Shown one piece after another: positions 45,701 through 60,055 of a stretch of 64,000 bases of DNA. A program made the position numbers and the translations under genes. The stretch lies in NCBI RefSeq assembly GCF_030463565.1, contig NC_134648.1:47182346-47246345 (forward strand), read 5' to 3'. The notes beneath the pieces were generated by a model that was given only the letters and a program-made list of their open reading frames with translations, was not told the origin of the DNA and searched no databases. Source of the DNA: Pelecanus crispus (lineage: Eukaryota > Chordata > Aves > Pelecaniformes > Pelecanidae). Positions within the stretch are counted from its first letter, which is position 1. Every line of letters starts with the position of its first letter.

Positions 45701-47815
45701 CAGGGAGGGGAAGGGAACGAACCTAATTTTTTGGTACTAAATCTTATTTTGGTTTCATCTGTGTTTTTAGGTGGCGCAATTCAGCCCATTCTGAAGTCAG
45801 TGTGAAATATCTTAATGAATTCAGGACAAGTTAAAATAGGTCATACTAATTCATTCCAGCCACTCTATGGATTTAAATGTTGAAAACCGTGTTTTGTTGC
45901 TCTTGCTCATACTCATATGTTTACTCTGTAAGTGTAGGTCTATCTGGTTTCAGGCCTAGGGGCAATCTTCCGAGAAGACTAGAATTTAAAGAGAGCACTT
46001 CTCTCCAACTCTTCCAGAGCATCCTAAAAGGCCACTCTAAAATGGAAATGAAATGGAGCTTGTGAATGAGACCCAGCCTGAGCTGTGGGAAAGAGGTACA
46101 GTTTAGAAAGTCACAAGAAAAATTTTGATCACATGGCTAGGAGGCTTCTTTGAATTAATTTCTTGCCTGAATTCCCTTGTTTAAAAACTCTTTTTTAGGG
46201 AAAAAAAAAATCCTATCTCACTAAACCAAATTAATAGTGATGGAGAATTTACTACACACTATTGCTTACTTCTCTGTTAAAAGTCCAACTCTTGATCCTA
46301 ATGTGAATTTGTCTGGGTGCTGAGGCATTTTGAATTGTCTCTGTCTGTACAGGAGGGTTTTGCTGTGGCGTTTTGAGTTCTAGCTGGACATAGAAAAAGG
46401 GTGCTTAGTGCCACTGCCAGCAGAGTAAACATACTACCTCTTCTCATATTCATTGCAAGTTTGTTCTTCACCTCCCCCCTCCAGTGAAGTACTGGCTCTT
46501 AGAAATTTATTTTGGTAATAAAACATTACTTTATACTTGCCTGTGAAAGCATGTTTGAAGGCTGTTTATGGATTCTTTAAAGTGTCCAAGAGATTGTTGT
46601 TCCCTGAGTACACTGCAAACTCATATCATAATGAATCCCGATGAATTAACACACAGAAAGTTAAGCTCATAACTTTCAGTGGTTAACTTAGGCTCTTAAA
46701 ATGTGGAATAAACCTGTGGTTGGTGTGCTGTGCTTCAGTTGTCAGTCCCAAAATGTTATGTATTGATGGGTTTTGGTTCTGAGAAAAAGGGTAGGTTTAT
46801 TCTTTCAGAAATTTTATTCTTGCAGAAATTTTTGGTCACAATGAGGAGAGAATAAAGTTGCATTTACTGCTTTTCACAGTTGTAAGTCTTGACAGTAAAG
46901 CTAAAGGATATAGTTCAATTATTTTCCTGTGATTTATCTTACAACTTTTTACTGTAACTGGGGAGATGGGAATGGGAAGCTCCATGCTGCATAGGTAGAG
47001 ATTTTCAGTTCGTAATTTAATTTTGAGGAGATATTTTTACTGATTGGTTGCTACAGCACAAGCACAAGAGTGGACGTAATTGAAAGGCGTCTAATAACCT
47101 ATTAAGCAGATTTCGCTTGTGTGTTGTTTTGAGCACCGTTTTAGTGAAAGCTAGTGAAGCTTATTATAATAAAGTTCAGCAGAATATATTTTCTGTGTAG
47201 AAATTATTTTACATTGATAGGGCATTTCCATATGGAGAGCTTTGTGCTATGAGGCATGTATCCACATATTGTTTAAACTGCACAAATTGCCAGTTATTTT
47301 GGTGTCAGTATACACTGTCATGTAAAATCTGGCTTTCCAGGTATTTGGTGATGTCTTACAAACATCTGTATTATAAATAATGGAAGTTTCTCTTTGAAGT
47401 CCTTGCATGATGTCTCTGAAACCTATTGTTTATTTTAAACCTTTCCAGGTTCAGTGGCAATTCAACAAATATTAGCTCCCATTTTCTTCAAATTAAAATG
47501 TGACTTCTGTTTTCTCACTCTAGGGTTTAATCTCTGTTCTACTGAACCAGGTAAAATCAGGTTTGGTCAGTAGCTGGAGGGGAATCCATGAAGAGTCCAG
47601 GTGTTGCAATAAGCAGCATTGGTGCCCTTCTCCCAGTGGGTTGCTGAACTGTTATCATGTGGTAGCTCTAGAGGGCTCTCTGCCGTTGGAAATGTTATAT
47701 TTCCAATGAGTTATATGACAAAGGTCTTAATAACCTGTTGGTCATTAAAGAACTCATAACATTTTTTTTTTTGCAAATGCTAACCTCATTGTCATCAGCA
47801 AAGTACAGCATATGC

Positions 47816-47848
47816 AATTAGAATCTAATTTTCTCCAGTGTCAATTAG
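47816..47848 (+). promoter_or_regulatory. Clustered homeodomain-type sites
   Basis: A perfect palindrome AATTAGA-A-TCTAATT (47816-47830) is followed by another CAATTAG at 47842-47848, giving three TAATT cores in 33 bases. Such paired sites suit dimers of paired-class homeodomain proteins. Function is inferred. Confidence 0.3.
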
Positions 47849-48804
47849 AGATTCTCATTCTTATTCTGAACTGTGTTCCACTCTGCATGTAAATGGCTGT
47901 CACTTAAGTTACAGCATTTAAGTAGCATAGGAAATAATTTTTGTGCATGCAGTTTGCGAAGTTCCTTGTGTAAGTCACTAGAAGTATGATGTTACCAGCA
48001 CTGACTATATATGCAAGAAAGACAGGAAATAATTATCCCAGCCTTTATTGTAACCATGCAGTTCATTACTGTAGTAACCTTAGAAGTATATGGGCATTGT
48101 TACGGGAGTGTTAGAAATAAATGTATAAGATGGATGACTAAGATGAGACAGGATGAAATTATGAACAGTAATTTTCAGCAGAGTAATAGGCATTTGTCAT
48201 CGAGTTGTATCAAGTGGCATTTAGAAAGGAAGGAATACCTATGTGATACTTTTGGTTTTTATTCCCAAACCCTTCCTTTGGGTGTTATACAGGGACATAA
48301 ATCCCAGTTCTGCCTTGGTGGATGTGCAGTATCATGCTGGGTTTGACTGGGTATTCTATATCAGACTACATTAAAATGGACTTTAAAATGGTTAGTTTGA
48401 AAATGAGTCAAGCAGTTAAAGATAATAATGCTGTGTTCTCTGTTGTAATACTAAATTCTGTTCTCTTACAGTTTTGTAGGTTTGCTTTTCCATATACATG
48501 GTATTGTGCTGACAGTGCCTTGCATAAGGGAAGCTGATGGCTTGGGAAGCTAGCTGGTGACATTTGGGGGGGTTGACATGCAGATAAGAATGCAAGGCAG
48601 TTGTGTAGGTAAGCCCTTTCATTGGGTGTATGCACTAACATAAGCAGGGGTGTGTAGTAATTTCAGTGCTAACGCTGGTGTCTTAAACATGGCCAAGGAA
48701 GAAACATTCACTGACGTGAATGACAACAGTTTGCATCTCCTGGAGCAATTGTCTTTGGTTTCAGAAAGCCAGTGCTGCATTGTTTTCACTTGGTTTTTCG
48801 AAAG

Positions 48805-48848
48805 CTGTGAAGACTAGAAATAACATCTGTGAAGACTAGAAATAACTG
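48805..48848 (+). repeat. 22-bp tandem duplication
   Basis: CTGTGAAGACTAGAAATAAC occurs twice, 22 bp apart, with an AT linker: a recent simple duplication in the intron. Confidence 0.85.
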
Positions 48849-51230
48849 CAACGTGATTACAGCTTATATTCTCCAACACGTTTGGGCAGCAGTGGTTGGA
48901 TGTCTGTTATGGATGGTGCTGCAGTTTTCTGTATGTATAAGGAGCTTATGTATTGAGGGAGTGAAAATAATGTTGAGTTTGATGCTCAGTGAGCTCCCCA
49001 GTAAGAACATGTGCGAGTGTCCTGCTTTACCTGCTCTGTGGTGAGTGCTGTCTTATGTACACTGCAAAATCCTTGCTTGATATCACCGTTGTGAACTTAC
49101 TGCTGAAGGGGGAAAAGGTAAAGTATGGCTAGATTCAGGAAGGGAACAGGTTGTTTTATTGGTAGCATTTGCAGTTCCCCAAGCAATGAGGGCTGGAGAA
49201 ACTGGCTGTTGAGAGCCACGTCTTGATTAGATGTTTGGGCCTGTTGTAAAATTGTGTGATGTCTGCTGGTTGTGCCAGTGTGGAAATCCTCCTTATACAG
49301 TGGAGGAAAAGTATTGAGAAATCTCTTCTGTAAATTCTGTTTTTTCCCTTCCTCTAGGAGCTACTTTTCATAATAGGAAAAATACACTGAATTACCCTTG
49401 TCTGCATAGAACACAAACTAATAACAATTAAGCTATTGATTACTTTTTCAGGCAGTGAAAAGATGCTTCTTTCAGGATTCGTTTCCCCATGCAATCCCTG
49501 ACTTCAGACACCTGCAACACACGAGCTCTGGTCGTAGATGAATTCAAACGCTCATTCCTTCTAACATTTTGGATGTATTTATTGCATGTACTACATCTTT
49601 TCATGTCTGACCACTGTAATTTGAGAGGAAATCATATCTTTTTTATTGAAGGGTATGGGTTGTACTAGTTTAGTTGAAGTGGGGATTTTATATCAGTTTT
49701 AATACACTAGTGAAATTTTTGCGTAATGACATCTTAAGCAAATTAAAACCTTGTATGCAACTATTGAGCTTGTGCTTGTAAATTCAGAGGGTAAACATAG
49801 GTGTAGCCAGTTTTAAACTACACAGGATTTTGGATTGTTATTTGAAATATATTTTCAAGTAATTATGGTTAACTGAAATGATTTCTGTGAGTTATTGTGG
49901 AGTGGCAAATACATCCTCCATTATTTATGCTTTGACTTGTTAGTTTTAAATACTTTCCTAGTCAGTTAATAATCAGATCAGAGTACTGAAGTTACTGAAC
50001 AAAATGTCTGATAACAGTGTCTCAGAACTAGTGTTGCAGAAATGCTCTCAATATGTTTAAACATGCTTCTGTCTATATTCCATGTGATACTGTACATTGT
50101 TAAACCCTGTCAGTTTCGAGATCTAAATAATTTAGGAAAAATTAATTTAAAATACCCTTTTGGCTATTGCATCTGCCTGAGAGACATCCTCCTTGTTTGG
50201 AGGATTTAAAAATACAATCCCTAGGTCTACTTCCCTGTTGAGCTGTTCAGAAAAGTCACTAAATGCAGAGGGGGATGCAGTGAAACTTACTTGGCACAAA
50301 TTTGGATGGAGAAGAAAAAGGAAATAAACATTTTCTATAGTCTTCCACTCCTAGTTGTTTTATGGTTAAGTAACTATGGTGGGTAAAATTCAGGTGAATG
50401 TGAGTTTGAGATCACTACACAGCTGAAAGGGATAAAAAGAAAGTGTTTTTCACTGGTGGTGGCCTTGAACCTTCAGAAGCCTGTATATAAGCTTTATGTT
50501 ATCTGAAGCTGTATCCTAATTGCCTTAAGATGTATTAAGTACCTGTATAAGTCTCTTCACTTCAAGGTCTGCTTTTTACTGCATTCTCTATTTCTCTGTT
50601 TAAAACAATAGAGAAGTAACTTTTTTTTGCTGTTAGCCATTTTCACTTTCTGGTAATCCAGCAACATCACTGAGCTTCTGTGTGTTAGTTTCAAAGTACA
50701 GTGGCAGTGTTTGTTGCATTTGAAAACCAGTTCAGTTGAAATGATGATAGCAAAAATAATTTAAAGGTTGTAACAGTCTGCAGTTTTCAAAAAGCTGAAC
50801 TTTATATGTAAATGCTTATATTAGTGTTACCTGGCAGTTGTTTTCAGCACTATTCTGAATGTTTTATTGGAACTTTTGAAAATGCTTCTTTTTTTTTTTC
50901 TTCTTCTTTTTTAATTATTTTGACCCAGTTTCACCACATCACCTGCTCTGTTTAGGGAACTTTGTTCAGCCAGTCCACACCCTGAGCCATCAGGGTGGTA
51001 ATTCTCTAGTTGCAATGGGTGGCAATGCCTACTTTCTGAAGAGCTGGCTTGTGAATGCTTGTATAAGGTTCTGCCCATAAATCTATTGATCAGACTAGAG
51101 TCGCCATAGTACATTTCCCAGGCTGAAGTTGCAAAGTCCCTGGTCTCCAGGTTGCCTGCTGCTTCCCTGTTAGAATTCAGCATGCCAGACCCATGGCACC
51201 CCTGTCCTTCATGAATGGAATTCAAAAAGA

Positions 51231-51525
51231 CACTTACATTTCCATAAATAAATTAGGAATTCAGTGGCTTCTTCCGGCTAATCAGGGCAGGCTGATAAAC
51301 CTTGCTAGCTGTTTAATAAATGAATTGTGACTGATTACCTATTAATATGGACGCCTCAGGAATTCACCCTGGGGGAAGCAGAGCAGTGAAATAGAGAGGG
51401 GCATGGCCCCCTGGGAAATCAGGGCTTCATGTTTGCAGCTTAAATATCTCTGTGAAGTATCAATAAGGAGGTAATTGAATTTTGAACACAAACATGAGCG
51501 CCGGATGGATGAAGGAGAGGGGGGC
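51231..51525. promoter_or_regulatory. Candidate conserved noncoding element
   Basis: A stretch free of recognised repeats with unusually balanced composition and several homeodomain-type sites (GGCTAATCAGG, TGATTACCTATTAAT, GGTAATTGAATT). I cannot test conservation. The position, inside LIN52 and upstream of where VSX2 lies in other vertebrates, makes an enhancer plausible. Confidence 0.25.
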
Positions 51526-54500
51526 TCTGATCATCTCTTCATGCCCCTTCATACTCCCCTCCCCTTTCCCTTAGAGACCACTCTAGTGAAGATAGATGCT
51601 AAATCCATTAAATAAAGATTAGACTCTGTCGTGGTAGAAAATGGCAGCTTAGCTAGATCCCCGGGCAAATTGGGACCTTTAGCAATACAGAAAATTAAAA
51701 TATACATTTTTAACAAGTGTGCTGTCGACATGGTAATAATGACTGTGTGGCTTGTGGGGTTTGCTCACCTTTCAGGTCTGCTTTTGTTTGGTTATATCAC
51801 TTGCTCTTGTTTTGAAACCAGTCTGCTTGGTCTCTCTGAAGCAGAGAAGACTTAGGGGGAAGGAAGGGTTTTTTTTCCCACTTTGCTTTCTGTCTTAGGC
51901 ACTTTTTCTTGGCTCTTGTGCTTGTAATAGTATAGAAGATCAGTACTCTTGTATTTGAATATGGAAGTAATTAACTTTGGCTCCAGCATGCTCAGTCACA
52001 TGTCCTGAAAAGTAGTTGGAAATGGTCTAGAGGAAGCATAGAGATTATATTGGAGACTGAAATGTAAATGTGATCGGGCTTTTTTAAAATTGGTTTTATT
52101 CTCTAAGCACATGGCTTTGTTTTTTATTTACTCCAGATCAATTTTTCTGAGTTCTGCCATTATGGGAAAGATTAGTCTAGGGGTGTGCATTGTAAAATGT
52201 CAGTGTTCTTTCTTGTCATGCAGTGAATTGTAGAAACACAGCTGAAGTGGCCTTTAATGGGTGACGGTCTTCCTGTATAATACTGTGCTAGACAGAACAC
52301 AATCAGGCCTTCTTCACAACTTCGCGTGCCCTATCCTCTGTTGCAGGAAGTCAGCAGATCCCCCTGCATTTTGCAGGCAGAACCTCATCTGCCTGTACAA
52401 GTAGGGACTCATTGCCATACTAGAGAGACTGCTCCTCTTTTTCCAAATACGATGATCATTCAGCAGAACAAAATCCAAAATTGCTCTGTTTAACATTTCT
52501 TAACAAGAAATGAGCCTAAACTAATGGGTTCCTGGGGAAAATTGCTGTTCCTTCCTTCTAGAAATTTTTCTCTTTAGATAGTTTTGAGAATGCAAAGAGA
52601 AAAAAAGGATTTTTTTTTTGCTTTGCTGAGTTATGGTGGACTGAGACAGCAGTAACATGGGGACTTCGGTCTTCTTCCATGACATCTCCTTGATAACACT
52701 ACTTTCCTCTTTTCAGACTCCTTTCAAATTTAAGCAGTCATGTCTGGAAAACCCTTGATGCTGCATCCTCAGCTTCAGCTGCGAAGAACTGAACCCAGCA
52801 TGGTCATCTTTGGTTTAGGAAGAACAAAAGTAGCTATTATTCAGTGTAAGAAAAGTGTTAATATACATGGGTCCATTCCAGAGACAGTAATGAGTGTACC
52901 GGGAATGGCTTGGCTTCCTTTAACTCATAGCTCCTGCAGACATGGAAAGGTTTTCCATCTGTTTCCCAAACTATTATCTGCTTCCACATCCCCAGCAGTT
53001 TACTCGCTTGTCTTTTGTCAGAGGGTTTTTGGGTTGGGAATATCTGTATTCTTTCATCCAGTCATGCTTCTAGCAAGGAAAACATTTTCTAAGCTGGCTC
53101 AGCCTCAAGGATTCTCTTTCATGGTGTTGGCACCAAATTGAAAATGAACAGGTACCACCCCTTAGCTAAATTACAGTAATTGATTGTGTATGTGCTGCAG
53201 CCTGTCTGAATTTAAGAAGAAGCCAGATCTCAAGCCTCCCTTGGTAAAGGTAGATTACAGCATTGAGTTTACCTTTGGTCAAGCGTGTTGATCATGGGCT
53301 CCTTCTCTCTTGGGACTTCCTGGCCTTTCTCCCCTTGCAAGTGGACAGTTCCTCTCCTGAACCCCACCCCTCTCTCTCCATGTCTCAGATTGCTAACTAT
53401 TTACAACCCAACTAGTTTTCTTTAACTTTGGCTGGCCCCTTTTGAAGAAGTCACCAGTACCTTGACAGCCTATGTCCTTGTTTCTCCCATGCTACTGGCA
53501 TCCTTTGCCTTACTGTATCACCTGTCCCTCCACCTATTTTGGAAATTTTTCCTCTCTCTTCTCCCTGCATGTAAACTTAGACTGATTTTGTAGCTCAGGA
53601 GTCTTCCTTTGCGTATCCCAAATTAAAAAGGAGACTCCTGCTACTTTGTTCTGTAGCTTCTGAAAGCAGGTGTGTGCCAGGAACCTCACAAGCTTATAGC
53701 TTTCCACATATTAAGGCACTTAGTGATGCAGCATTTTAATTAAATTAACCAGAATTCATAAATTGTAGATAGACAGATTTTTCCAGATCATCTCAATATG
53801 AGCTTTTAGGGTGATCAACACTCAGCTGGTGTTTAATCCATCAGACTGCCATATGTTGAAGAGCAGAATATCTGTTTATTAACAATTGTTGTTTTTTCAT
53901 GTCAGCAAGTATGATTTTCGTATTTGAGGGCCTGTTGCTGCATCTCTTATAGGAATTATACCAACCTCATGGCAGACCCCATTTCATGTCTATCCCTCTT
54001 TTCTGCTGAATCCAGGTGATCCAATAGGCTGTCTAAATGGCATGACAGACCAAGAGGGTCATTCCACTAAAGTCTCCAGAAGTTCTTTGGTTACACTGTC
54101 ACAAGAGGAATGTGTCCAGATGTCCTTTATGAGGAATTACAGATATCTGTAGTGTCAGTGGTTTCTGCAAACAGTTGAGACACATTTAATGAAGCTTTGT
54201 AATTTGAACAACCAGAATATAAATTATAATTCACAAAAGTCAGAAAGTTGTTCCTCACCTTCAAGATCAAGCTGATCTTTTATTCACTCTGTATTAATAA
54301 ATACCTGTCCTCAAATTCCAGGATATTTTCTGTGTGGGACTTCCTTAGCAGTAGAAGTTTCCTGTCTCTTCAGAGTAGTGGTCTGTGCCATTTTATTGTG
54401 ACACACAAGTCTGTTTCTACTCCTTCAGCTGAGTGACCACTGCCAGTTGTTAGTCTTTCCAGTGGGGAAAAATACTCTTCAGGCAAGGGGAAAAAGCCTG

Positions 54501-57500
54501 TCTGTCTTTTGACTTTTTCATTGCCTTCAGAAAGAAGTATTAGCCGTTCTAGGATGGGAGATGAGATGGGCCTAGTGCAGAAATGCGTTTTGCAATCTAG
54601 GCATCAGGCTCTTCTCATCAAATATAATTTAAAATATCTTCCACTGTCAGAACCCCCAGAATTCTCAGCAGGAGGAACTTGCAGTCATTTTTATGCTTCC
54701 CAACATTTTCATAACTATTGACTTATTTGCTTTCTTGGATGAATTGACAAGAGCGTGGGGAATAAGAAGTGCTTATTAAGACAACTTCAATTTTGATCTC
54801 TGTTTAGGTAAGGTACGAAGAGGAGGGAACTGTTGGTATGTGTTGATGATGATAGATGGAAAACAGTGGTTTCTGACCTTTATTAGAGTTGTCCATCTTA
54901 TCCAGCAGATGGCATTGAAAATGTACCTGCTGCTCTCTCTTCTTGCTAAGCAGTGCCTTAACTGAAATCTGAAATCCTACAGGCTGTACTCTTCCTTTTT
55001 CTCTGGTGCATAGCTGCAGATCACTTCCTAATGAGGATTTTGAGTGCCCCCTGCCTACTGGGTAAAACAAAAGCCAACACATCCATGGATTAACAAGAAA
55101 GGAATTTAAGGCTGGTGTGCTGTGCCCTGCAGCAAAATCCGTTTTCAGGATTTCAAAGTACTCCTTTAAACATTTAGCATTTGGGCAAGCCCTGTTAGTA
55201 GTCTTCTCTTTCCTGACTTACACTGTTTGTCCATCTGCTTGTCTGCCAGTCATCTTGGTATTTGTGTCATGTGGGCAAATAAGCAGTGACCTTTCAATAA
55301 GCTCAGCACCACAGGCAGTGTTAAGCACTCATCCTTTTGAGTAGTCCCATGGTACTCACTAGCTCAGACCTGTTCCTGGATTCCCAGACAGGGCACAAGT
55401 TCTTCAAGCCAGTGACAGCATCTGTCCCAGTGAAGGGCATTGCTTAGGCTGGTGACAGTAGGAGTTTGTAGGCCCTTTGCACATGGGTCACTGGGAAGAG
55501 GAGAGATTGTGATGTTAATGATATTTAGAGTGGGTGTCACTTAGCTTCTAATTAAATCATGAGGACAGTGGGATGTAGATGTAGTGTAATGATTCAAATA
55601 GTAACTGGCTATGGCAACAAAGCTGAGAAGTAAAAAATTGAGAGAACCTCAGTTCTGTAGTACTTTATCTTTGTTTCCTGTCTTTTCTGTATTCTTTATT
55701 CTTTCTTTTCTTAAATATGCTGTTTAATATAATTTCTGTACAAGCATTACTGTACCCATGCGAGGTAGTGTTTTATTACTCCTGAGCAGCCAAGTAATTT
55801 GAAAGAAATTATAACATTTATGTACATGAAACACAACTATCACATGGAGTTAGCATGAATGTCCACGTCAGAGCTATGTAGCATGGCTTTGCCTCATATT
55901 GTTTATATATTGTTCCCTATTGTGACTGTAGGTTAGCAACATACCCATTTCAGAGTATTTCAACCACCTTGGGAGCTAGTGAGCATTGTTATTTCTCCAG
56001 AACCTATGGGATTAAAAATGCCTTCTACCAGCCCCTTCATTTCCTTTGTATCTGAGGACGTGAGTAGATGTGGAAGCCGGAGCTTTTTACTCTCTCCTCC
56101 TCCTATTCCAAACAAATTGTCTGTGATCCCTCTTTTGATGACTGTGAACATTGCTGCTGTTCTGTCCCTCATTTAGCCTTGTGACCAAGTATAATGCTTG
56201 ACTCCAGTAAGTCCAGGCATCAAAGCTATAATCTACATCTTCTTCCATTTTTCTATGTAACACCTATGGAATAAAACCTTTCATATCGATCCACACAGCT
56301 CTCTTACAAGTTCTTATAATATTACACCTTTTCCAGAATATTTTACTCTGATCTTAACAAATCTTGTTCCACTCACAAAGATGAGCTCATAATTTTGATT
56401 GTGATCAAGATCTCCATACATTTCTCCACACACTTTGGAGACCTATCAAACACACACTATCAAACCACTTTTCTTTCTCTTTGTGGTTTTTTTGGTGCTT
56501 TATCTAATATACTGCATCTGGTAACAGAAAGAAACAGACACTTCCAGTCTGTCAAGAATGCAAATTACTATGAGCCATTGCTGTGTTTTCTAAGAAACTG
56601 GTTTCCCTACACACTTTGGAGGTATACTCCGTAAACATCCAGGGAGCTAGCTCATCCTCCTTCCACCTGCTGTACAGTATGTATAGAAATCGTGATAACT
56701 GTTAAGATGATATGTTGTGAGTATGATAATTTTCAGTGTTGTCTCATTTAACTGTATACCTCTATTGTCTGTCTGTATTTATATAGTGTCTCTCCTAAGC
56801 TCCTTAGGGCAGAACTTGTCCTGTGTACACCATGTAGCAGAGTGGGTGCTTGATCAACAACAAGAACTTCCAGGCATCAAAATAATTATTCAAGATGTAC
56901 ATGAACATTGCTAGCTAGCTGTGTTTATTTAAAGGTATTTGTGAAGCTAGCATCCTGGCTGGTTTCTTCTCTTTTTGTCGACACTTTGTTGAACACGTTG
57001 GCTTCCTCTACTTTGTCATTACATGTCCTAACAGCAGATATGTATGGAATAAACTTTGCGGAGTATTCCTTAAGGGGCTTTGATGACATAAAAACAGTCT
57101 TCTGCAGGAGTGTTCAAGGCTCTGCTGACTGACTGCTTAAGAAAGCAGTTCTAGGAAATGCCACAAAAAGATATGCCTGACATTTGGAATCAATGTCTGC
57201 AGCTGTTACCTTTTGAAACCTACCTGGACTCTCCAAATGAGAAATAGGATCACTCTAAGCTGTACATGCAGACAGATATTAAATAAGCTGAAGTGCTCTT
57301 TTGGAGACATTTGTATCTTACTGTAGATTTATATGAGGTTCTCAGCTTAGACACCTCAGTCTGGAACCTTAATTTAGTTGGCATGGATCTAAGCCCTGGA
57401 TCTAAAATGCTATCATGAGATTAAAATGGGATTTCCTTGTTTCATATATTCCCTTAATCTTCGAACTTGACAGAGAAAGATGTATACCAATTCATGGGTG

Positions 57501-58079
57501 GGGGAACCTGAGGGATGGATGGAGAAGTCACATAGCAGGAGTGACTGCATCAGGAATAGAAGCTAGGTTTCCATTTGCAGGCTAAAGTGCTGTCTGCTGG
57601 GGCATGCTGTCATTCTAGCCCAATAATTGTATCTATCAAAGAAAACTTTACCTGTGAGTAGCACAGCTCTTCTTGTATTTGAGATAAATGCTTTCTGACA
57701 CCAAAATAATATCGTTCAGAACTATTATCAGAAACAGAAGAGGACATACTTGAAGTTCAAACATGCCAACAATTAGTTACAACCTTGTTTTTTCTTCTGT
57801 TATAAAATAGAAGGGAGAGAGTGGAGTAAAATCTGTTCTCTGGACCTTCAATTTCTGTATAAATTGCAGGCTGCTTGAAGGGCCATAATATCTTGAAATG
57901 TTTTATTTCATGTACGTAAATAGCAAAATCTTTTTTTCAAGAAGTTGTAAAGTAGTTGTTGTAATCACAAAGTTTTAGTTAAACTACACTGATGTTGTGT
58001 TTTTCCTTAAAGGTTTGTCACTTCGATAGGTTTGTAAAGAGTAGGTTTCAAAAGAATTAGCGTAAGTTGAGTTGGATAG

Positions 58080-58140
58080 AAGGTGGTGACACAAGGATCT
58101 GTACTTGGGCCACCTTCACTTGATAGTTCTTTGTACTTGG
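58080..58140 (+). mobile_element. Possible CR1 ORF2 scrap
   Basis: Translation of ACAAGGATCTGTACTTGGGC gives QGSVLG, the motif after the RT catalytic region in CR1-type LINEs. Flanks are too decayed to extend it. Confidence 0.25.
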
Positions 58141-58779
58141 ACTGATAAGAATAGTTATGCTAAGTTCTGATATTCTGTATGTTGCGGTTTTTTATAGGAT
58201 TTTGACGTTTCTGAACTGAAAACTTGCTGTTTGGCTGAGTTTTCATGACAAATCTATCTGAACTTGCCAGAGAATTTAGTTACACCAAGTAATTGGAGTT
58301 TGTGTGCAGTTGGTGAATGTGGCAGCATTTAACCGTGTTTTGCATGTACCCCTCAAGCCTCCTGAGCTCCTGGGATGGTCCAGAACAGCCAGGTAGCAGC
58401 ACAGTCCCCAGCATGGTGAAGCAGCATGGATTGCTCTACCCCTGTATGTCTTCATGCTTGAGTGAAGCTCCAAGACACAGCAAATTATTGTGCTGTTTCC
58501 CACCTCTTCTGCTTGACTTTAATAATTGTTTGTGCTTTACAGCCCATTTCTGCATAAGGTTTCATAATCTTTTGCCAGAAAGAAAGAAAGTCTCATTCTC
58601 TCTTTTGTAACTTCAGATACTCTTGTCACTTCAGGCAGTCTTTTGGTAGGAATAATTTTGAGATAGTGTGAAATACACCATTCACTTCTAGAGAGCTGCT
58701 TATAAATCAAGAGATTTCTTCATGAGAATGTGAAAAAAAGTGGATCTCTGATTTTGAAAGGTAGCACAGTTGTTATTTT

Positions 58780-59275
58780 ACATCTCTACAATTGAGAAGA
58801 TAAACTGAAAATTCCTATTGACTCCCAACCCTGAAAAGAATAAGAGGGGGGGAATTCAGAAAAAAATAATGGAAGCCAATCAGATTAAAAGTAGCAAAAA
58901 GGAATGCTTTTTACACAATAAATAATTTGATGTGGAACTTTCTGCCACGCTGGGATTTTTTTTTTTAGACCAAGTACTTAGCAGCTGTTTAAAAGGAATC
59001 AGACAATTAAATGGGTGATGAGAACATTTCTAGTTATAGCAGAATAAAATATAAAATGAAGTAGGAAATATCAACTGCTTCATGATATAAAAGAAGCACT
59101 TAGGAAGAGGAGGAATCTTTTAGAGATGATTATTCCATATGTCTTCAAAATGGGGTTCCTTGCTTTTTTTTTTTTTTTCTGTGATGTTTCTGATACTGGG
59201 TGCAGTCAGACAGGATACCTGACTGGGTAGATCACTGATCTGCCCTGCTCTGTCAATTCCTGTGTTCATTTAAGG
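58780..59275 (+). mobile_element. Old CR1 (CR1-L/X-like) 3' fragment
   Basis: GATGTGGAACTTTCTGCCAC, then AAGTACTTAGCAGCTGTTTA and finally GACAGGATACCTGACTGGGT, ATCACTGATCTG and AATTCCTGTGTTC. These have the order of the deep reptilian CR1 3' end. Highly diverged and partly interrupted by poly-T. Confidence 0.6.
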
Positions 59276-59439
59276 TTTTTATGACTACAGACCTTACAGA
59301 TTCTTGTTTAATAGGAAATAGCATTTCTACAATATACTGTATTACTCTTTTTTTTAGCGACTAGTCTTAAATCCTATCTATTGATAGGATTTTATGTACC
59401 ACCAGATTTTAGTCAGTGATATAGAATGTAAATTCAGAG

Positions 59440-59760
59440 CATGCTCCGAGTTTACATCTCTAGAGAGAACATTATTATTAAACCTTTTTGAGGGTGTCCC
59501 CGATGGCAGCTCCATAGAGCAGGTGGCCTGCATGGCACCAGCACACAGGGAGTCAGGAGCCTGTGTCTTATCGGAGCATATAATCTAAAAATCACTCAGC
59601 CTATTTCTCTCTCCTGGGGAGATGACAACGATGACACAGGACTCTTATGCTAAGAACTAATTGTTAACCTGCAGAAGACGTCATTCAACACAAATCCCAA
59701 CAGAAAAGGGCTGGGTGACGGATGTTTCTGGGTAGAAGGCCAAGCTGTCATTCAGTTTTC
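59440..59760. promoter_or_regulatory. Possible conserved noncoding block
   Basis: Repeat-free and less AT-rich than its surroundings, with AACTAATTGTTAACCTGC and GACGTCATTC (CRE-like). Only composition and motif content support it. Confidence 0.18.
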
Positions 59761-60055
59761 AACAGATAGTTCTCTGGGTTACCTCAAGGTTTTCATGCCT
59801 AGTACCTGGCTTACTTGAAAATAGAGAGCATATTAATTGAAAAAAAATGCTTACAGTTTCTGTTTACTAATGTATGCGTATAAAACTTGGAGGAGAAAAC
59901 AGTTCCTCCCTTGTCTCAGGGAATGAAGTGCACTGACTCTTGACTATGGTGCTCAGGTTTCCTGGAACAATAAGCAAAGCAGTGGCTGGGTGGAGGGTTA
60001 GAGGCTAGGAAACAATGTTGAACAGGAATATAGCAGGTAGGTAATATTTGGGAAA

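Noticed and set aside
52740-53141. 133-codon ORF in the LIN52 intron
   Set aside because: No recognisable domain, ordinary intron composition, no CpG promoter or splice context.
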